Shown here: in pieces, positions 37,708 to 47,094 of the stretch
Layout of the letters: each line of letters starts with the position of its first letter
Numbering within the stretch: position 1 is the first letter of the stretch
Assembly: GCA_965116595.1 (NCBI GenBank)
Contig: OZ220708.1
Location: forward strand, 2,604,001 to 2,668,000
Source of the DNA: G963663315 sp963668255
GTDB taxonomy: Bacteria; Pseudomonadota; Gammaproteobacteria; Arenicellales; Poriferihabitantaceae
Reading direction: 5' to 3'
Length of the DNA: 64,000 nucleotides
Notes under the pieces: generated by a model
What the model was told of the DNA's origin: nothing
The model's input: the letters and a program-made list of their open reading frames with translations, nothing else
The model's database searches: none
Position numbers and translations under genes: made by a program

Positions 37708-40032
37708 TTGGCCGCCGCGATCGAAAAACTGCTGTTCTCCCACCGCTGGCTTGTACTGGCGATATTTACCCTGCTTACCCTGGTCATGGGCTGGTTCGCA
37801 ACCGGATTACGGGTCGATGCCGGTTTTACCAAACTGGCGCCGTTGGAACACGAGTACATGCACACATTTATGGAATATCGTGATGAGTTCGGCGGCGCCG
37901 ACCAGGTCATGATTGCGTTGATGGCAGACGATGGAGATATGTTTACCCCGGAGTTCTTCGACGCGCTGCGGGAGGTGACCGATGCCATGTTCTTCCTGCC
38001 GGGTATCGACCGCACCCAGGTCTACTCGATACTGACTCCGAACGTACGCTTCCTGGAAGTTGTGGAAGACGGCGTCACTGCGGGTAATGTGATGCCGGCA
38101 GACTTTACTCCAACTGAAACCGGATTTGCCCGGGTGCGGGAAAACATCCTCAAGGCCGGTATTGTCGGCCGACTGGTAGCCAATGATTTCAGCGGCGCCA
38201 TCGTGAGCGGCAAACTGCAGGAGTTTCATCCCAATACCGGGAATCGGCTGGATTACCTGGAGGTTGCACAGCAGCTTGAAGACATCCGCGAACAGGCCGA
38301 AAAGCGCCCCGGCATGAATGTACACATCATTGGATTTGCCAAGGTGGTCGGGGATGTCGCAGCCAGCGCCACCCGGGTGATGGTCTTTTTCGGGATCGCC
38401 TTTATCGTCACCGGCCTGTTTGTCTATGCCTATACCCGCTCGCTTCGTTTGACGATACCGGTGCTGGTCTGTTCCCTGGTAGCGGTAGTCTGGCAACTGG
38501 GCGGGGTTACCGCTCTTGGCTTTGGCATGGACCCGATGTCCATCCTGGTCCCGTTTCTGGTCTTTGCGATCGGAGTCAGCCACGGGGTGCAGATGATCAA
38601 CTCGGTGAGAGCCGAAACGATTCGAGGCGCCAGTGGCCTGGAGGCGGCGCGCACCAGCTTCCGCCGCCTGCTGCTGCCCGGCATCACAGCGCTGGTTTCC
38701 GACTCGGCCGGCTTTATTGCCATCTCGCTGATAGAGGTGCAGGTCATCCGGGAAATCGCGATGACCGCAAGCCTCGGGGTTGCGTTCATCCTGCTGACCA
38801 ATCTGGCGCTGCTGCCGGTCCTGCTCTCCTGGTTTCGCACCGATGCCAAACAGATTCAGGCGGCACACGCCAGAGATGACCTGTTGCGTCTACTGTGGTC
38901 TCGAATTGCCCTTGTAGCACACCGGAGACCGGCGGCAGCGGTGATCGCCGCAGCCCTGGCGTTACTGGCAGCCGGTTCATACTTTGCGCCGCAGATACGG
39001 GTCGGTGACGAACATCAGGGCGTTCCCGAACTGCACACCGACTCGGTATACAATATCGACACGGCCATCATTACCGAAAACTTCGGGATTGGCGTTGACG
39101 TACTCACCGTGATCACCCAGACCATGTCCGAAGGCTGTATTGACTACGAGGTGATGCATGCGCTCGATGAATTCGAATGGTATATGCGCAATGTGGAAGG
39201 GGTACAGTCAGTATACGGACTGGCCGGAGAAGCCCGCAAGATCAATGCTAGCTGGAATGAGGGTAATCTCAAATGGAAGACGTTGCCGCGTAATCATTAT
39301 ACCCTGGTACAGGCCGTCTCTCCAGTGCCGACCAGCAGCGGACTGCTGAACTCCGATTGCAGCGTAATGCCGATTTCGATCTACACCACCGATCACAAAG
39401 CCGAGACCATCAAGCGCGTTGTCGAAGCCGTAAAATCCTTCCGCACCCACAATCCGACCGCCCTGGAGCGTATCGCTTTTGAACTGGCATCCGGCAATGT
39501 CGGAGTGATGGCGGCAACCAACGAGGAAGTCGAGGCCTCCCAGTTCCCCATCCTTCTTTACGTCTACGCGGCCGTGATCCTGTTGTGCCTGATTTCCTTC
39601 CGCTCGATAGCGGCAACCGTGTGCATCATCGTACCGCTTGTGATGGTATCGCTACTGGCTTATACGCTGATGGTATGGCTGGAAATCGGGCTTAAAATCT
39701 CGACTTTGCCCGTGGTGGCGCTGGGTGTCGGCATCGGGGTGGATTACGGTATCTATATCTATAACCAGCTTCGCACCTGGCTCGCCGAGGGGATGGACTT
39801 CGCTCTTGCCTACGAGCGCACCCTGGCCACAACCGGCACCGGGGTATTGCTCACCGGGCTTACCCTGGCGGCGGGAGTCGCCACCTGGGTTGGCGCCCCG
39901 CTCAAATTTCAGGCGGATATGGGCACGGTGCTGACCTTCATGTTCCTGGTCAATATGATCGGCGCCATCATTTTGCTGCCCGCGCTCGGCGCCTGGCTGA
40001 TCAGGCCAAAGAGAAAGAAGGCGCCCGAATAA
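37708..40032 (+). CDS. RND superfamily (MMPL-type) permease
   Basis: With 774 residues it has the RND plan: two halves, each with one helix, a large periplasmic loop, then a group of five helices. The Asp-Tyr proton relay of TM4/TM10 is seen only in the second half (GVGIGVDYGIYIYN, about 673-686); the equivalent in the first half reads FAIGVSHGVQM (about 286-296) without Asp. This resembles the HAE3/MMPL and hopanoid-type exporters that handle lipids. No membrane fusion protein gene is adjacent. Start is TTG 37708. It is the last gene of the cluster. Confidence 0.87.
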   Translation: MAAAIEKLLFSHRWLVLAIFTLLTLVMGWFATGLRVDAGFTKLAPLEHEYMHTFMEYRDEFGGADQVMIALMADDGDMFTPEFFDALREVTDAMFFLPGIDRTQVYSILTPNVRFLEVVEDGVTAGNVMPADFTPTETGFARVRENILKAGIVGRLVANDFSGAIVSGKLQEFHPNTGNRLDYLEVAQQLEDIREQAEKRPGMNVHIIGFAKVVGDVAASATRVMVFFGIAFIVTGLFVYAYTRSLRLTIPVLVCSLVAVVWQLGGVTALGFGMDPMSILVPFLVFAIGVSHGVQMINSVRAETIRGASGLEAARTSFRRLLLPGITALVSDSAGFIAISLIEVQVIREIAMTASLGVAFILLTNLALLPVLLSWFRTDAKQIQAAHARDDLLRLLWSRIALVAHRRPAAAVIAAALALLAAGSYFAPQIRVGDEHQGVPELHTDSVYNIDTAIITENFGIGVDVLTVITQTMSEGCIDYEVMHALDEFEWYMRNVEGVQSVYGLAGEARKINASWNEGNLKWKTLPRNHYTLVQAVSPVPTSSGLLNSDCSVMPISIYTTDHKAETIKRVVEAVKSFRTHNPTALERIAFELASGNVGVMAATNEEVEASQFPILLYVYAAVILLCLISFRSIAATVCIIVPLVMVSLLAYTLMVWLEIGLKISTLPVVALGVGIGVDYGIYIYNQLRTWLAEGMDFALAYERTLATTGTGVLLTGLTLAAGVATWVGAPLKFQADMGTVLTFMFLVNMIGAIILLPALGAWLIRPKRKKAPE

Positions 40033-40034
40033 AT

Positions 40035-41855
40035 CTATAAGCCTAACGACTCGAGTTTCTCTTTTGACGGGATGCCTGCACTTGACCAGCCGCGGACTTT
40101 GTAATATTCAGGAATCATCACATCCAGCTCACACACACCGCCCTTGTTGAATCCTGCAGGCGCAGGGTCTTTAAGGATTCGCGGCGGCAGGGTATCGTCC
40201 CTGATCGTCAGGCCCGCCTTCAGATTGAACAATTTCTCCAGATTCCAGATTCGTTCGCCGGTCTGACGCAAGCGCTCTTCATCCCACTTATCCGGCATGC
40301 ACGCATTCACCATTTTCGCAAAATCCTCGTAATCCCATGTGCCGGTCGTAAACAGACATAGCCCGGTGGAATCCACCATTGATACGAAATCCTGGGTGGT
40401 GGCACAGGCCCGGGCCTTACCCTTCGTGCCCGGGTGCTCATAGTCTTCGGTAAAGGTATCATGCTTCAGGTGGCATGCGCCGCGATTACTTGTCGCATAA
40501 CCCAGTCCCATGCCCTGCATCGAGCGGCCATCATAACCAGCGAATTCCTGTCCCTTGGAAACCATCGCAAGTTCAGGATGGCCGTATTTCTCACACAGCA
40601 GCTTCGATCCGAGTCCCAGGTCCTGGCCGAAACCTTCACAAAGACCGGTTTTTTCCGACATCACAACCAACGCTTCGGCGCTCCCGAAACGAAGATCAAC
40701 CCCATCGGTATGCTGCCTGGTAATCACTCCCATCTCGTACAATTCCATAGCCGCTGCCAGTGTGACGCCGAATGAAATCGGGTCCATGCCATGCTCATTC
40801 ATCATGAATCCAGCAAAGGTCATCGCGTCAAGGTCATCCACTCCGACTACCGGGCCAAAGGCAAATGCGGTTTCGTATTCGAGGCCGCCTGATGCAACCA
40901 GATATTCCGGTCGATCCCTGACGCTGAAATGATTCGGATCGATTTTTGATATCCGCCCACAGCCGATAGTGCATCCAAAACAGGCGGCATTACGTATCAG
41001 GTTGGTATGTCCATTTCGGTTTCTGATGGTTACTGACTCGTGATTGATTTTGCTTGCCCCTTCAAAAGTGACATCCTGAAAATTTCGGGTCGGCAATCCT
41101 CCAAACTCCTGCATGCTGTCCAGCATTGCATGAGTGCCATATCGCATCAAACCCCGTCTGCCACTGCTGGAATGCAACTCACTATTGGTTTCCCCGATCA
41201 CATTCATGAACAGCTCGGGATTTTCACTTCTCACTCCCAACGTACCCCTCGCGCAAATCGCCTTGAGGTTCTTACTGCCCATGACGGCGCCTACACCTGA
41301 TCGACCTGCCGCGCGGTGCAGGTCATTTACGACGCAGGCATATCGAACCAGGTTCTCACCTGATTTTCCGATGGCGGCTATTTTGACCTCGGGGTCCTGA
41401 TGTTTCTTTCGAATCCATTCATCCGCGAACCAGACGGATTTACCCCAGATTTCATCCGCTGGCAGAATTTCAACTTTCTCATCCCGGATATTCAGATAAA
41501 CCGGATTGGCCGACCTGCCAGTCAGTATCAACAAGTCATATCCTGCAAACTTCAATTCGGCGCCGAATTTGCCGCCTGAATTGGAACAGGCAATCGCGCC
41601 GGTCAGAGGGCCCTTGGTAAGTACGCCATAACGACCGCTGGTTGAGGCCATCGTTCCACTCAGCGGACCAGTGGCAAAAATCAACACATTGCCAGGTCCG
41701 AGCGCATCCGCAGCAGGATCCATTTCTTCATACAGATATTTCGTTCCTAATCCACGAAGCCCGAGATAGTCATTTGCCCAATCCAGGTTCAATGGCTCAA
41801 CCGAGGTTGTACCTGACGTCAGATCAACTCGAAGAATTTTCTTTTGCCAACTCAT
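40035..41855 (-). CDS. aldehyde:ferredoxin oxidoreductase, tungsten pterin enzyme
   Basis: From ATG 41855 the protein has 606 residues, the AOR family length. It starts with ILRVDLTSGTTSVEPL, has LGLRGLGTKYLYEEM and RYGVLTKGPLTGAIACSNSGG, and the 4Fe-4S cysteines CFGCTIGC near residue 291 with the fourth in STGLCLF near 498. It should oxidise an aldehyde to the acid with ferredoxin, binding a tungsten bis-pterin. No ferredoxin, AorB, pterin or tungstate genes are close by. The upstream in-frame extension to 41960 has no family match. It converges on the RND gene with two bases between stops. Confidence 0.93.
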   Translation of the reverse strand: MSWQKKILRVDLTSGTTSVEPLNLDWANDYLGLRGLGTKYLYEEMDPAADALGPGNVLIFATGPLSGTMASTSGRYGVLTKGPLTGAIACSNSGGKFGAELKFAGYDLLILTGRSANPVYLNIRDEKVEILPADEIWGKSVWFADEWIRKKHQDPEVKIAAIGKSGENLVRYACVVNDLHRAAGRSGVGAVMGSKNLKAICARGTLGVRSENPELFMNVIGETNSELHSSSGRRGLMRYGTHAMLDSMQEFGGLPTRNFQDVTFEGASKINHESVTIRNRNGHTNLIRNAACFGCTIGCGRISKIDPNHFSVRDRPEYLVASGGLEYETAFAFGPVVGVDDLDAMTFAGFMMNEHGMDPISFGVTLAAAMELYEMGVITRQHTDGVDLRFGSAEALVVMSEKTGLCEGFGQDLGLGSKLLCEKYGHPELAMVSKGQEFAGYDGRSMQGMGLGYATSNRGACHLKHDTFTEDYEHPGTKGKARACATTQDFVSMVDSTGLCLFTTGTWDYEDFAKMVNACMPDKWDEERLRQTGERIWNLEKLFNLKAGLTIRDDTLPPRILKDPAPAGFNKGGVCELDVMIPEYYKVRGWSSAGIPSKEKLESLGL

Positions 41856-41884
41856 TTGTTTTAATCTCTTTTGTTTTGTTTCAA

Positions 41885-42475
41885 TTATCCCACTATAAAC
41901 AGTGTCCCGGCACTGTGCAAACCATAATTGACACTGCCAGCATCGACATTGTCTGCACACACCGCCAATTCAGCCATTTGATAGAACACGGACCGGGTCA
42001 TTTTTGCATCCAGACCATTGCGCACCTCGATATAGGGTGAAGGTTCACCGGTTTGACTATCCGTTTCCACCACAATCGGGTGGTTACGATCAGCCAATAC
42101 GACCTCATCCATATTCGTCCGGAAATATAGATTCTGATTCGCACCCTGCCCCTGCCTGTTCATTTCGACCGCCAGAAACGGTGCATCATCTACGGATATT
42201 CTATATTTGACCGGGGGAGTAACCAGATAATATTCCTTGTCTTCCAGGCTCAACACAGTGGAAAACAGTTTCGATATACGATGACGACGGATCGGTGATC
42301 CCCGATAATGCCAGACTCCGGCCGCATCTATTCGTAAATCCATATCCACCGTCTTTTCAGGGCGCCAGTCGGCCAAAGGCGCAGGCGCAAAGGCTTCAAG
42401 CTGATCGAAAAGTGTTTCAATATCCCCCATGCGGTGTTGCTGGACTGTGATCAGACTATTGGGGGCGCGAAGCAT
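41885..42475 (-). CDS. DUF1285 protein
   Basis: The 196-residue product matches DUF1285: DMDLRIDAAGVWHYRGSPI, then ISKLFSTVLSLEDKEYYLVTP and VEVRNGLDAKMTRSVFYQM-like C-terminal segments. Function is unknown; the fold is thought to be two small beta domains. The ATG at 42475 overlaps hrcA by 20 bases; ATG 42430, where similarity starts, is an alternative and would leave a 25-base gap. It ends 29 bases before the AOR ATG. Confidence 0.8.
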   Translation of the reverse strand: MLRAPNSLITVQQHRMGDIETLFDQLEAFAPAPLADWRPEKTVDMDLRIDAAGVWHYRGSPIRRHRISKLFSTVLSLEDKEYYLVTPPVKYRISVDDAPFLAVEMNRQGQGANQNLYFRTNMDEVVLADRNHPIVVETDSQTGEPSPYIEVRNGLDAKMTRSVFYQMAELAVCADNVDAGSVNYGLHSAGTLFIVG

Positions 42476-43520
42476 GGGCGCTCAACGCACTGCCCAGCAA
42501 TTTTGCAGTTACATCAACTGTGGAAATCACTTCCTCATATTGCATTCTGGTCGGACCGATCACCCCAAGCACACCGACCCGCCTGTTGTCGACTACGTAA
42601 GGCGCCGAGATAACGCTGCAATCCTGGAACGGTTCATAACCTGATTCCTCTCCGATAAAGATATTCACGCCACCGCTGAACATGCTTTTTTGCAGTAAAT
42701 CAAATAATACCTGCTTGGCTTTGAACGCGTCGAATAATGCCTTCAGCTTGTCCAATTCTGAAAAACCGGGAATAGAGAGCAGATTATTCTCACCTCTGAC
42801 CAGAACAGTTTCAAAACTGTAATTATCGCGATCAAATAACTGGCCCGCCATCTTCACCGCAGTCCTCATTTCACGATGCATGCTCTTGCGATCCTGCTTC
42901 ATGTGGAGGATCAATTGTGCTCTGACGCCCTCAAGCGTCATGGCGCTATACTCACTGTTAAAATAATTGGTCGCCTCGATCAGTTCCGACTTGGAATATT
43001 CCCGGTGGGCCCACAGTACTTTATTCTGCACCTGCCCATCATCGGTAACCAGAATCGCAAGTACACGCAGGTCAGACAGCTTTATAAATTCAATATGCCT
43101 GAAATGGGCCTGACGGGTGTCGGGAGTCGACACTATCCCCGCAAAGGAAGTAATTTGGGAAAGCATTTCCGTGGCACTCGTGAGAATACTGTTTGGGTCG
43201 GAAACGCTGCCCAGTCTCTTCGAGATTTTGCCGAAGGATCGGATGTTAATCGGTCCGACCTTGAGAATGCCATTGATAAAAAACCGATAGCCCTTCACTG
43301 TCGGTATTCGTCCGGCGGAAGTGTGCGGAGCCTGAATCAATTCGAGGTCTTCCAGGTCCGCCATCACATTCCTGATTGTCGCCGAACTGAGAGACAGGTT
43401 GGTCTCCTTTGCCAGGGTTCTTGAACCCACGGGGATGCCATCGTCTATATAACGATGAATCAATCCATTAAGAACGGCTCGTGCTCTTTCGCTCAGTTGG
43501 ATATCATCAGAAGCAGGCAT
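42456..43520 (-). CDS. hrcA: heat-inducible transcription repressor HrcA
   Basis: At 354 residues it has the winged helix (LNGLIHRYIDDGIPVGSRTL, then SSATIRNVMADLEDL), the IPTVKGYRFFI linker and the GAF-like C-terminal region (IGEESGYEPFQDCSVISAPY). It represses groESL and dnaK operons through CIRCE elements. The usual partners grpE and dnaK are not adjacent, and I see no CIRCE in the upstream region shared with nadK, so it is not obviously self-regulated. Confidence 0.94.
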   Translation of the reverse strand: MPASDDIQLSERARAVLNGLIHRYIDDGIPVGSRTLAKETNLSLSSATIRNVMADLEDLELIQAPHTSAGRIPTVKGYRFFINGILKVGPINIRSFGKISKRLGSVSDPNSILTSATEMLSQITSFAGIVSTPDTRQAHFRHIEFIKLSDLRVLAILVTDDGQVQNKVLWAHREYSKSELIEATNYFNSEYSAMTLEGVRAQLILHMKQDRKSMHREMRTAVKMAGQLFDRDNYSFETVLVRGENNLLSIPGFSELDKLKALFDAFKAKQVLFDLLQKSMFSGGVNIFIGEESGYEPFQDCSVISAPYVVDNRRVGVLGVIGPTRMQYEEVISTVDVTAKLLGSALSAHASRPQ

Positions 43521-43653
43521 AGACTGCAGCCAGTATTGTAATAAATTATCTGGTGGTTTTTCATGGAGACACTATGTCATCCACACCCGTTGCCAGTCAT
43601 TATCTTTTAAACTTTTCAGTCGGTCAAGCATCGTGTTGGTTACTGACTTTTCC

Positions 43654-43681
43654 CTGTCATACATTAATCCTGTTGTATACT
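43654..43681 (+). promoter_or_regulatory. candidate nadK promoter
   Basis: CTGTCA (43654-43659) and TATACT (43676-43681) are 16 bases apart and lie 25 bases before the GTG start of nadK. Both hexamers match the sigma-70 consensus well. Confidence 0.55.
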
Positions 43682-43706
43682 ACCTGTTTAAGCTGCTGTC
43701 ATTGTT

Positions 43707-44570
43707 GTGAATATTACAAATATAGGTCTATTCGGAAAATTCAACGATAACAGTGTGGCGGATGCCATTGCAATAGTCAAAGAATTTCTGGAAAAGAAAC
43801 AACTTTCAGTTTTGCTCGGGAACACCACATCCAGTGAAATCGAAGGAGATCGAATCGATGAACAGGGCCTGGCTATAGGCGATCAGATCGATCTTGCCAT
43901 AGTAGTCGGAGGCGATGGTACGCTGCTGCATGTTGCCCGACTTCTAGCAGACCAGGGTGTTCCAGCTATTGGCATCAATCTGGGACGACTGGGATTTCTT
44001 ACCGATATCTCCTTTTCCGACCTCGAAACCGGCATTGGCTCCATACTGAACGGGCAATACGCTGTAGAAAAGCGAACCATGCTTCAATGCGCCACAGTCA
44101 AAGATGAACAGGTGGTTTTTTCCGGCTACGCATTGAACGAGATAGTGCTTTCCAAGGGCAACACCGGCCGGGTAATTGAATTCGAGATCAGGGTGAATGG
44201 CAATTATGTCAGCCAGATAAGGAGTGACGGACTGATACTTGCAACCCCGACGGGTTCCACTGCGTATGCACTGTCCGCGGGCGGGCCTATCATCTATCCG
44301 GATCTCTCCGTAATCTCCATGTCGCCAATTTGCCCTCATACATTAAGCAACCGCCCCATTATTCTTGATGAGAACAACACGATAGAAATCACCGCAATCG
44401 AAATCCGCGAATCTCAAGCCAATCTGGCTCTCGATGGTGTTTTGAGTTATCGGGTTACCGGCGATGAAACCATCACTATTACAAAAGCCCCGAAGAAATT
44501 GAAACTGATTCGAATTGAAGGATTCAACCATTTCGAAACACTCTATTCCAAGCTTGGCTGGCAGAGATAA
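43707..44570 (+). CDS. nadK: NAD kinase
   Basis: The 287-residue enzyme has the GGDGT motif in VVGGDGTLLHVARLL, INLGRLGFLTDIS, and the glycine-rich TPTGSTAYALSAGGPI loop that closes on NAD. It makes NADP from NAD and ATP. Start is GTG 43707 with no clear Shine-Dalgarno sequence. It is divergent from hrcA across 186 bases and precedes recN by 28 bases. Confidence 0.95.
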   Translation: MNITNIGLFGKFNDNSVADAIAIVKEFLEKKQLSVLLGNTTSSEIEGDRIDEQGLAIGDQIDLAIVVGGDGTLLHVARLLADQGVPAIGINLGRLGFLTDISFSDLETGIGSILNGQYAVEKRTMLQCATVKDEQVVFSGYALNEIVLSKGNTGRVIEFEIRVNGNYVSQIRSDGLILATPTGSTAYALSAGGPIIYPDLSVISMSPICPHTLSNRPIILDENNTIEITAIEIRESQANLALDGVLSYRVTGDETITITKAPKKLKLIRIEGFNHFETLYSKLGWQR

Positions 44571-44598
44571 AGCTTGAAATCCAAGTCTTGAGATAAAA

Positions 44599-46272
44599 AT
44601 GATTGACTGGCTTGAAATCAATCAGTTTGCCATCGCAGAGCATATAGAACTCGAGTTTGATGACAACTTCACGACTGTCACCGGAGAGACCGGGTCCGGC
44701 AAATCGCTGATCGTGGATGCGATAGACATTCTGCTGGGGCATCGGTCCGACAACAGCTATATCCACCACGCCCATGATACTGCCCTGATTCAGGCCGGGT
44801 TCTCCATTCCCGTTGAGCATCCTGCGATGCACTGGCTGCAGGAGCATGAAATGACCATGCAGGATGAATGCATACTGAAGAGAATATTGCGCAGAGACAA
44901 ACCCAGCAGGGGCTTTATCAATGGTCACGGGGTCACCGCCGCTCAACTAAGGGACATTGGCAGGGAACTGGTGGACATTCATGGTCAGAATGAACACCAC
45001 TCCCTGTTGAAAAAATCCACACAACTGCGCCTGCTGGACAGTGCAGCGGATAATCCTGGTGATTTAGCCAGGCTGAACACGTATCATGACGTTCTTCTGG
45101 ATATCACGAAACAGATATCCGGGGTTCTGGATAAGAGCGACATTACTCGTGAGCGCGCAGACCTGCTGAAATATCAGATCAATGAATTATCTGAACTGAA
45201 CCCGCAATCCGGGGAATGGGAAGATCTGGAATCAACCCATAAGCGACTCAGTCATCAACAGGAATTGACAACCGGCCTGAAACGGATAGTCGATGAATTA
45301 TATGAATCGGACGACGACAATATCAGCAGCAGATTGCTCCAGTATGGACAGCAACTTGACCAGCTCTGTGAATTTGCGACCGAACTGAAACCAATCAGCG
45401 ATATGATCGGCGAAGCACAAATCAACCTTCAGGAAGCGGCGATTCAACTCCGTCCATTTTACCGGGATATGGATCTTGACCCCGAGGAAATTGAGACTAT
45501 CGAATCACGTTTTTCCCAATACCATTCCCTGGCCCGAAAACACCGGGTTCAACCGGATTCGCTTTTTGAACATACCCGGGCCATGAAAAGAGAACTGGAC
45601 AATCTGAAAAACCCGGAAAGTGAACTGAAACGGCTGCGCCTGCTTTATGCCGCGGAATATGAAAAATATCGGAAAATCGCCCAAAGAATCACCGAATCGC
45701 GCAAGAAAGCGGCGAATAAACTGGTTCATGAAGTCATTGAAATCTTACAGGAACTGGGAATGCAGGGGGGGAAAGTGGATATTCAATTCACCCCTACAGA
45801 GCCCAATTCGTTCACACGCCATGGCAACGAGTCTGTCGAGATTCTGGTATCGACCAACCCGGGACACCCTTTTCAACCATTGAACAAGGTTGCCTCCGGC
45901 GGTGAATTGTCGAGAATATCCCTGGCAATTCAGGTCGCACTGGCAAAGAAAGCGCAAGTACCGACATTGATTTTTGACGAAGTCGATATAGGAATTGGAG
46001 GAGAAGTCGCCACTGTAGTCGGCCAGAAGCTGAGAACCCTGGGGCAATCAACCCAGGTGATTTGCGTGACCCATCTATCCCAGGTGGCCGCCCGGGGCGA
46101 TCATCATTTCCATGTTACCAAGCACCGGAATAATGGGCAAAATACAGTGAGCGCCACCGTCACCAGGCTCAACCCTGATCAACGAATCAAGGAAATTGCC
46201 CGTATGACCGGAGGCAGGAAAATTACGGAACAATCCATGGCTCATGCCCAGGAGATGCTTGAGTCTGTATGA
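44599..46272 (+). CDS. recN: DNA repair protein RecN
   Basis: This SMC-like ATPase (557 residues) has Walker A GETGSGKSLIVDAIDILLG at residues about 32-50, coiled-coil arms in the middle, and the signature plus Walker B near the C-terminus (ASGGELSRISLAIQVAL, then PTLIFDEVDIGIGG). It acts in double-strand break repair. I find no LexA box in the short nadK-recN gap. The GNAT gene downstream overlaps by four bases. Confidence 0.95.
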   Translation: MIDWLEINQFAIAEHIELEFDDNFTTVTGETGSGKSLIVDAIDILLGHRSDNSYIHHAHDTALIQAGFSIPVEHPAMHWLQEHEMTMQDECILKRILRRDKPSRGFINGHGVTAAQLRDIGRELVDIHGQNEHHSLLKKSTQLRLLDSAADNPGDLARLNTYHDVLLDITKQISGVLDKSDITRERADLLKYQINELSELNPQSGEWEDLESTHKRLSHQQELTTGLKRIVDELYESDDDNISSRLLQYGQQLDQLCEFATELKPISDMIGEAQINLQEAAIQLRPFYRDMDLDPEEIETIESRFSQYHSLARKHRVQPDSLFEHTRAMKRELDNLKNPESELKRLRLLYAAEYEKYRKIAQRITESRKKAANKLVHEVIEILQELGMQGGKVDIQFTPTEPNSFTRHGNESVEILVSTNPGHPFQPLNKVASGGELSRISLAIQVALAKKAQVPTLIFDEVDIGIGGEVATVVGQKLRTLGQSTQVICVTHLSQVAARGDHHFHVTKHRNNGQNTVSATVTRLNPDQRIKEIARMTGGRKITEQSMAHAQEMLESV

Positions 46273-46748
46273 ACATCCCTTCGGTCATAAATAAACTGCA
46301 AATCCGACCGGCAGGCCTGGACGATGTAGAAGGTATTTACGCACTGTTGAAATTCTACAGTGACAATGGTGTATTATTGCCAAGGTCGGAGTTCGACATA
46401 CTTAGTGCAATGAGGGATTTTTATGTGGCCGAAGACAACGGCGAAATCGTTGCCTGTGCCACATTATTGATTTACACTGGCGAGCTTGGAGAGATCCGGA
46501 GCCTGGCGGTCAGCAAGGGGTATATGAAACAGGGACTTGGCATCAGGCTGATCGAAAAGCTGGAAGATGATGCCCGTACAATCGGGCTGTCAAAGCTGAT
46601 GGCGCTAACCTACGAGGTTGGATTTTTTGAAAAATATGGATATCGGGTTGTGGAAATGAGCGAATTGCCTGAAAAGGTCTGGGGAGCCTGTATCAACTGT
46701 CCCAAATTTCTGAATTGCGATGAAATTGCGGTGTTGAAATATTTATAA
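46269..46748 (+). CDS. GNAT N-acetyltransferase, short ArgA type
   Basis: The 159-residue product is a single GNAT domain: LQIRPAGLDDVEGIYALL at the start, EIRSLAVSKGYMKQGLGIRL as the acetyl-CoA pyrophosphate loop, then FFEKYGYRVV. The tail ELPEKVWGACINCPKFLNC, with conserved cysteines, is typical of the short, kinase-less N-acetylglutamate synthases, so an arginine-pathway role is likely. The stop of recN and its ATG share ATGA, so translation is coupled, though no functional link to repair is known to me. Confidence 0.78.
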   Translation: MNIPSVINKLQIRPAGLDDVEGIYALLKFYSDNGVLLPRSEFDILSAMRDFYVAEDNGEIVACATLLIYTGELGEIRSLAVSKGYMKQGLGIRLIEKLEDDARTIGLSKLMALTYEVGFFEKYGYRVVEMSELPEKVWGACINCPKFLNCDEIAVLKYL

Positions 46749-46764
46749 ACGGGATGAAATTGTG

Positions 46765-47085
46765 ATGGGTTTTCGTATCGGTAAATTCGCGGTTGTTGCG
46801 GCAATAATCATTTCACTGAATGGTTGCGGTTTTCTCTACAAACCGGATATCCAGCAGGGAAATCTGGTAACCGCACAGATGATTTCTGAACTCCAGACAG
46901 GAATGACAAAGCGGGAAGTGTCCCGTATATTGGGTTCTCCCTTGATCAATGACCCTTTCAACAAGGATCGCTGGGATTTCTACTACTCGGTGAAGGATGG
47001 AGAAACCGGGCAGGCCGAACAGTATCTTACCTCGTTAATCTTCAAGGATAACCAGCTCGATCAAATTTCCAGCACCCTGGAATAA
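46765..47085 (+). CDS. bamE: outer membrane protein assembly factor BamE
   Basis: The 106-residue lipoprotein has a signal with lipobox LNGC (lipidated Cys about residue 21), then KPDIQQGNLVTAQMISELQTGMTKREVSRILGSP, the SmpA/OmlA domain of BamE (only part quoted: QGNLVTAQMISELQTGM). It supports barrel insertion by the BAM complex. ATG 46765 follows GTG 46762, which could also serve. The gene ends nine bases before the convergent dsbC stop. Confidence 0.93.
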   Translation: MGFRIGKFAVVAAIIISLNGCGFLYKPDIQQGNLVTAQMISELQTGMTKREVSRILGSPLINDPFNKDRWDFYYSVKDGETGQAEQYLTSLIFKDNQLDQISSTLE

Positions 47086-47094
47086 TTCCGGGAT

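Noticed and set aside
37807..38868. 353-residue open frame opposite the RND permease
   Set aside because: It lies wholly antisense to a well-supported gene, has low-complexity Gln/His/Asp/Arg composition and no motif; GC-rich codons of the real gene explain it.
44571..44598. LexA (SOS) box ahead of recN
   Set aside because: No CTGT-N8-ACAG was found in the short gap or in the nadK promoter region.
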